A stretch of 64,000 nt of DNA from an uncultured Poribacteria bacterium. GTDB lineage: Bacteria; Poribacteria; WGA-4E; PCPOR2b. Under the pieces are notes generated by a model that did no database searches, was not told the origin of the DNA, and saw nothing but the letters and a program-made list of their open reading frames with translations. The position numbers were made by a program, and so were the translations under genes. Shown in pieces: positions 62,030-64,000 of the stretch. The stretch lies in the NCBI GenBank assembly GCA_958296125.1, contig OY282444.1:3195623-3259622 (forward strand), read 5' to 3'. Positions within the stretch are counted from its first letter, which is position 1. The number at the start of each line of letters is the position of its first letter.

Positions 62030-63187
62030 TCAATCCAAACGGCGAGAAGCAAGCACATCTTCATTCAGCTTTGACCCCAGTCCGGGCAGATCCGACGGGA
62101 TGAGTTCACCGTTCTCAATCTGGAGGGGCGGATCGATTAAGTCATGTTCCCATGCTGCCTCCGGTGCTGTGCCGGCATACTCCATATAGAGCAGATTCGG
62201 TATCGTCGTGCAGACGTGAGCCGTTGCCCGCGTGAGCACGGGCCCGCACCAGTTATGTGGTGCCAGCTTGACATCGTGAACCTCTGCCAGTGCTGCAACC
62301 TTGCAGGTCTCAAGAATTCCGCCATTATTGCCTGTTTCTGGCTGAAGAATTTGGATGCCGCCGTGGGCGAGGACTTTTTCCGTCCCTCGACGTTCGGAGA
62401 GCCGCTCCCCTGTGGCAATAGGTATCGCTGTCGAATCTGCAATCTGCTTGAGGAGGTCGGGTTGATCCGGCGGATCGGTCGGTTCTTCAAAGAAGAAGGG
62501 GTTTAAGGGCTCTAGTGCCTTGATAGTCATCAGTGCGCCTTCGGGGCTAAACCGCGCGTGTGCATCAATCGCCATATTGAAGTCGGTGCCTAGTGCCTCC
62601 CGCACTGCTTCTACTTCTTTTATCGCTTTGTCTAGCTGTGCTACCTCTGGTGTGCCTTGAATCCCATAATATCCGAACGGATCCCATTTGAACATATCGA
62701 AACCTGCCTGCTTTGTACGCACCGCTCGTTCAACCCGCTCTTCGACAGTCTTAGACTCACCGAAGACACCATGATTGGCGTAGAGCGGAATTCGCTCTCG
62801 GACCCGCCCGCCGAGTAGGGTATAAATGGGAAGGCCCGCCCTCTGGCCCAAAATATCCCACATCGCAATCTCGATAGCACTGACCGCCGCGAACCACTCC
62901 CAACCTGAACCTTGCTGGGAACATTGGTTCAGAAAGGCTTGAATTTCCAGTGGATTTGTGCCTTCAAGTTCTCCCGCAATTGAGCCCACGAAGTCTCGAA
63001 TTGCCAATGACCGGGCCTCCCCAGAGGCGTGACACTCTCCGATACCGTCAATCCCTTGGTCCGTCCGGATTCTGACAATCAGAAATGCGAATCCACGGGT
63101 TGTTGGCTTAATCAAAATCGGCTCCACCGCAACAATTTTTATGGATTGACTTATTTTTGATACCGTTTCTGAGTGAGGTTGTTCCAT
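62030..63187 (-). CDS. Enolase-superfamily dehydratase (mandelate racemase-like)
   Basis: 385 residues. The barrel contains the metal-binding Asp-Glu-Glu: IDAHARFSP near 210, FFFEEPTDPP near 240 and ATGERLSERR near 265. The catalytic histidine is in LAPHNWCGP near 330, and DAHAR adds a histidine. This combination resembles galactonate or other acid-sugar dehydratases of the MR branch (DAHARF-FFFEEP is close to D-galactonate dehydratase), which dehydrate D-aldonic acids to 2-keto-3-deoxy acids. GGAAGGGAAAACG precedes ATG 63187. A promoter with TATAAT lies upstream. Confidence 0.88.
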   Translation of the reverse strand: MEQPHSETVSKISQSIKIVAVEPILIKPTTRGFAFLIVRIRTDQGIDGIGECHASGEARSLAIRDFVGSIAGELEGTNPLEIQAFLNQCSQQGSGWEWFAAVSAIEIAMWDILGQRAGLPIYTLLGGRVRERIPLYANHGVFGESKTVEERVERAVRTKQAGFDMFKWDPFGYYGIQGTPEVAQLDKAIKEVEAVREALGTDFNMAIDAHARFSPEGALMTIKALEPLNPFFFEEPTDPPDQPDLLKQIADSTAIPIATGERLSERRGTEKVLAHGGIQILQPETGNNGGILETCKVAALAEVHDVKLAPHNWCGPVLTRATAHVCTTIPNLLYMEYAGTAPEAAWEHDLIDPPLQIENGELIPSDLPGLGSKLNEDVLASRRLD

Positions 63188-63234
63188 CGTTTTCCCTTCC
63201 TTCAAGAATTATAGGAGCTTAAACTACAAATAGT

Positions 63235-63263
63235 ATTATATCGCTATCAACTTGCGTTGTAAA
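63235..63263 (-). promoter_or_regulatory. Promoter of the enolase-superfamily gene
   Basis: On the minus strand TTTACA (63263-63258), 17 bases and TATAAT (63240-63235). The -35 region lies inside a short copy of the CAACGCAAGTTG repeat, inverted. Confidence 0.55.
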
Positions 63264-63590
63264 GTGTATTTTGCCGATTGGATAGGGGAGTTGCATCTGT
63301 TATAGAAGTTGGGCAATTGATCAATCTGAACATTGGGTGAAACCCCCTCGTGGCGCAGGTTTGCTAACCCCGATTTCATCGAGGGCAGGTTGCCCTGGTC
63401 ACGCCTGCTCTCCCTGCCCCGTGCCGAGGGCCCCGCGAACGGGACAGGCAGGCAAGCGGGCCTGGTCTGTCCGTGCCGAGACCGGGCAGGCAGGCGGAAC
63501 GGACACAGGCCTGCACACGGAACGGAGGCACGGACAGCGCAGCGGAAATCCCATCTTTTTTATACCTGCTAAATTTTTCGCATTTTTTGC

Positions 63591-63619
63591 TTGACACATT
63601 TTGTAAGGCGTGATATATA
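63591..63619 (+). promoter_or_regulatory. Promoter of the last gene
   Basis: TTGACA (63591-63596), 17 bases and TATATA (63614-63619), or TATACT two bases later at 19-base spacing. The next start is about 70 bases away. Confidence 0.6.
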
Positions 63620-63692
63620 CTCTTATCGTTTGCTTCGTCTGGAGTGTATCCAAATAGATTGTGTCTCACGGTGGTAAGGAGATCTGGTGCCT

Positions 63693-64000
63693 ATGACCTT
63701 AAAGTACCTGATACTCGGTGGAAGTGCCCTGCTTCTCGGATTTCTGTTTTTTCCACGTGGAGAGGTTGTCTCGGTTGACGATCAAGGTTTTATCGCGCCT
63801 GTTCGCACCCTCGATAATGAACCGCTCCATTACACGGGTATTCTGCGAACGGATCCGATTGTCACAACGTATGATTTAGGGTTTGTGTATAGGATTGATA
63901 AAGCACAAATCCACTTTGAGAACCCCGATGAGAGCGGTCCTGGGCAGTATGATATCCTTGTTCACACCGACCGCGCCGGGCAGCGGTTTGAACGCGCTTT
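63693..64000 (+). CDS. Membrane-anchored protein, 3' end outside window
   Basis: 102 residues visible. The N-terminal helix (MTLKYLILGGSALLLGFLFFP) is a signal anchor or cleavable signal; residues 25-102 form a beta-rich region (GEVVSVDDQGFIAPVRTL, then LGFVYRIDKAQIHFENPDE) that suggests an extracytoplasmic domain. No family recognised from this part. The GTG at 63687 has AAGGAG five bases away and ATG 63693 is two codons later; either could be the start. Opposite orientation to the enolase-superfamily gene, with its own promoter. Confidence 0.65.
   Translation, partial: MTLKYLILGGSALLLGFLFFPRGEVVSVDDQGFIAPVRTLDNEPLHYTGILRTDPIVTTYDLGFVYRIDKAQIHFENPDESGPGQYDILVHTDRAGQRFERA

Larger units (their letters stand above)
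63188..63692. other. 505-base divergent intergenic region with a GC-rich block
   Basis: Both flanking genes have promoters here. Between 63385 and 63545 the sequence turns strongly GC-rich, with repeated GTGCCGAG and GGGCAGGCAGGC pieces that can fold on themselves; open frames across it are compositional. The flanks are AT-rich. Confidence 0.55.

Noticed and set aside
63333-63594. Arg/Gly-rich open frames on both strands in the GC-rich block
   Set aside because: Composition-driven frames with no start signal, repeated in several frames at once and without recognisable domains.

Overview
The window looks like chromosomal DNA of an uncultured Gram-negative bacterium with roughly balanced base composition. 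An outer-membrane assembly protein of the Omp85 family, a heptosyltransferase-like GT9 enzyme, and lipoproteins with clear lipoboxes support a double membrane. Four phytanoyl-CoA dioxygenase (PhyH) paralogues, two Gfo/Idh/MocA dehydrogenases, a sulfatase, a BNR/sortilin-type propeller, an enolase-superfamily dehydratase and a CocE hydrolase, with core genes scattered between them, resemble gene content described for Candidatus Poribacteria and similar sponge or marine lineages. That placement is inference from gene content only. There is no phage, CRISPR array, rRNA operon or complete insertion sequence.

Layout. 0-6.7 kb (minus): a probable transcription unit read from right to left: small membrane protein, acyl-CoA synthetase, thiolase plus its DUF35 partner, Omp85 protein, GT9 glycosyltransferase cut by the window edge. 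6.9-17 kb (plus): CPBP-type membrane protein, NAD(P)HX repair enzyme, D-2-hydroxyacid dehydrogenase, PdxA, a 20-odd-repeat TPR protein, Gfo/Idh/MocA dehydrogenase, PhyH. 17.2-23 kb (plus): a stand-alone LarE-tail-like protein, a small membrane coiled-coil protein, the large propeller protein, an MFS transporter and a CopD-like membrane protein. 23.1-31.4 kb (plus): seven tightly arranged catabolic genes (sulfatase, RraA-like, Gfo/Idh/MocA, dimethylformamidase-like, PhyH, aldo/keto reductase, nitrilase-family amidohydrolase); this is the most pathway-like block. 31.8-46.4 kb: lipoprotein, DinG-type helicase, HtrA protease, SDR, TIM-barrel protein, M48 protease, GlnD, alkaline phosphatase, DegT aminotransferase and a third PhyH. 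46.5-49 kb: three tRNAs followed by tilS and hpt. 49-55.5 kb (minus): ThuA protein, a single-chain type IIG restriction-modification enzyme, a Cof-type HAD phosphatase and a TIM-barrel protein that overlaps it by one base. 56-64 kb: MazG-like protein, fourth PhyH, Zn alcohol dehydrogenase, CocE hydrolase overlapping a metallo-beta-lactamase-fold hydrolase, polyprenol-kinase-like protein, enolase-superfamily enzyme and a truncated anchored protein.

Between genes lie several small repeat families. A roughly 140-150 bp MITE-like element has AGTTGCTAG terminal inverted repeats. A leader of about 70 bp ends exactly at the start codons of two unrelated genes (nnr and dinG) and carries a hairpin with compensatory changes. 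There are also G-rich hairpin elements, two short sequences resembling IS200/IS605 ends, and one very GC-rich block near 63.4 kb. Sigma70-like promoters with good spacing stand before the tRNA operon, htrA, the lipoprotein gene and several others. Points that deserve attention are the dimethylformamidase-centred cluster, the start-codon leader repeat, a promoter-plus-hairpin RNA candidate at 34.8 kb, a helicase with one Fe-S cysteine replaced, and a tRNA(CAU) directly upstream of tilS and directly downstream of an intrinsic terminator.
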